A DNA stretch of 33,243 nucleotides, taken from the NCBI GenBank assembly GCA_037443565.1, contig JBBIOB010000032.1, forward strand, positions 1 to 33,243. The letters are read 5' to 3'. The notes beneath the pieces were generated by a model that worked only from the letters and a program-made list of their open reading frames with translations, searched no databases and was not told the origin of the DNA. The position numbers and the translations under genes are program-made. This stretch comes from Fervidifonticultor_A sp037443565 (GTDB lineage: Bacteria; Sysuimicrobiota; Sysuimicrobiia; Sysuimicrobiales; Humicultoraceae). Positions 32,842 through 33,243 of this stretch are shown here, piece after piece (within the stretch, counting starts at the first letter, position 1; every line of letters begins with the position of its first letter).

Positions 32842-33243
32842 GCCGGCGTCTCCTGTTCGTCAGCAACGGCATCGGCGAGGACCTGATCGCTGGCCGGGTC
32901 ATTCGAGAACTCCCCGCCGATCGCGTGGCCGTCACCGCGTATCCACTGGTCGGAAGGGGCGTCTATCCTGACCGCGTCCCGCTGCTGGACCCGAGGCGCG
33001 AGATGCCCAGCGCCGGCTTCTCGCTCCGCGGCGGGAACCGGGGGCTGATGGCCGATCTTCGCGCCGGGCTGCTGTCGCACTGGGCGGCGCAGCGCCGAAC
33101 ACTGGCCGATCAGCGCGGTCGGTGTGATCTCGCTGTGGCCGTCGGCGACTTCTATTGCCTGTGGATGGCGGCCCACGCCTGCGCCCGTCCGCTGCTGCTT
33201 GCGACGGCGGACTCCGTCCGCATCAGCGAGTTCGGACCGCTCC
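32838..33243 (+). CDS. Second LpxB-like protein, N-terminal part (cut by window end)
   Basis: About 135 residues from an ATG at 32838 that overlaps the GT2 stop (ATGA). The frame is open to the window end. It begins LLFVSNGIGEDLIAGRVIREL, the start pattern of lipid-A-disaccharide synthase-related proteins known from cyanobacteria and other non-proteobacteria (SNG-x-GED). VAVGDFYCLWMA and LLATADSV follow. Compared with 25847-27043 the opening motif is similar in position (Gly-Asn-Gly-Pro-Gly-Glu there) but the rest differs, so the operon carries two different LpxB-like enzymes. The donor-site half lies outside the window. Confidence 0.78.
   Translation, partial: MSRRLLFVSNGIGEDLIAGRVIRELPADRVAVTAYPLVGRGVYPDRVPLLDPRREMPSAGFSLRGGNRGLMADLRAGLLSHWAAQRRTLADQRGRCDLAVAVGDFYCLWMAAHACARPLLLATADSVRISEFGPL

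Noticed and set aside
1..33243. tRNA, rRNA, CRISPR array
   Set aside because: No regular repeat-spacer array, no tRNA-like cloverleaf and no rRNA sequence were noticed. Gaps between genes are short.

Overview
The window is high-GC bacterial DNA, gene-dense and tightly packed. A left block (about 1-25750) reads entirely on the minus strand. A right block (25847 to the end) reads on the plus strand. They diverge from a short intergenic region with a TATATAAT promoter core. Many neighbouring genes share a 4-nt ATGA or GTGA stop/start overlap, and GTG starts are common. The content suggests a diderm bacterium: an LptD-like outer-membrane protein, MsbA, an O-antigen ligase/polymerase-type protein and two LpxB-like glycosyltransferases. 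It also has the cdaA-cdaR-glmM locus that is most familiar from Firmicutes and relatives. A diderm lineage of the Terrabacteria type would fit, but the taxonomy is inference.

Minus strand, in transcription order (right to left). An ArnT-like membrane glycosyltransferase (25751) is followed by a strong hairpin and an LptD/OstA-like protein. Next comes the sugar-nucleotide and glycan-initiation set: phosphomannomutase/phosphoglucomutase, polyprenyl-phosphate sugar-1-phosphate transferase, sugar-1-phosphate nucleotidyltransferase, WbpP-like epimerase and UDP-glucose dehydrogenase, then apt. A scar follows in which the N-terminus of a DppB-type permease runs directly into the C-terminus of a peptide-binding protein, with everything between them lost. 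Then comes an exopolysaccharide/O-antigen assembly cluster: two CapK/PaaK-like adenylate-forming enzymes, an MOP-family flippase, three GT4 glycosyltransferases and an unidentified probable all-alpha toroid protein.

The minus strand continues with a housekeeping run behind a good promoter and a leader hairpin: rplM-rpsI, hairpins, argF, cdaA, cdaR, glmM and a WecG/TagA-family glycosyltransferase. At the extreme left edge the first codons of a possible IS110-type transposase are visible, preceded by an 11-bp perfect inverted repeat.

Plus strand: an LpxB-like protein, MsbA, two tandemly duplicated GT2 glycosyltransferases, a Wzy/WaaL-type membrane protein, a third GT2, and a second LpxB-like protein cut by the window end. 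The likely overall theme is making a surface polysaccharide or LPS-like glycolipid: precursors (GlmM, ManB-like, Ugd, epimerase), initiation (WbaP-like), elongation (GT2/GT4/WecG), flipping (Wzx, MsbA), polymerisation or ligation (WaaL/Wzy) and outer-membrane delivery (LptD-like).

No tRNA, rRNA or CRISPR array was seen. No stretch over 300 bases lacks a gene.
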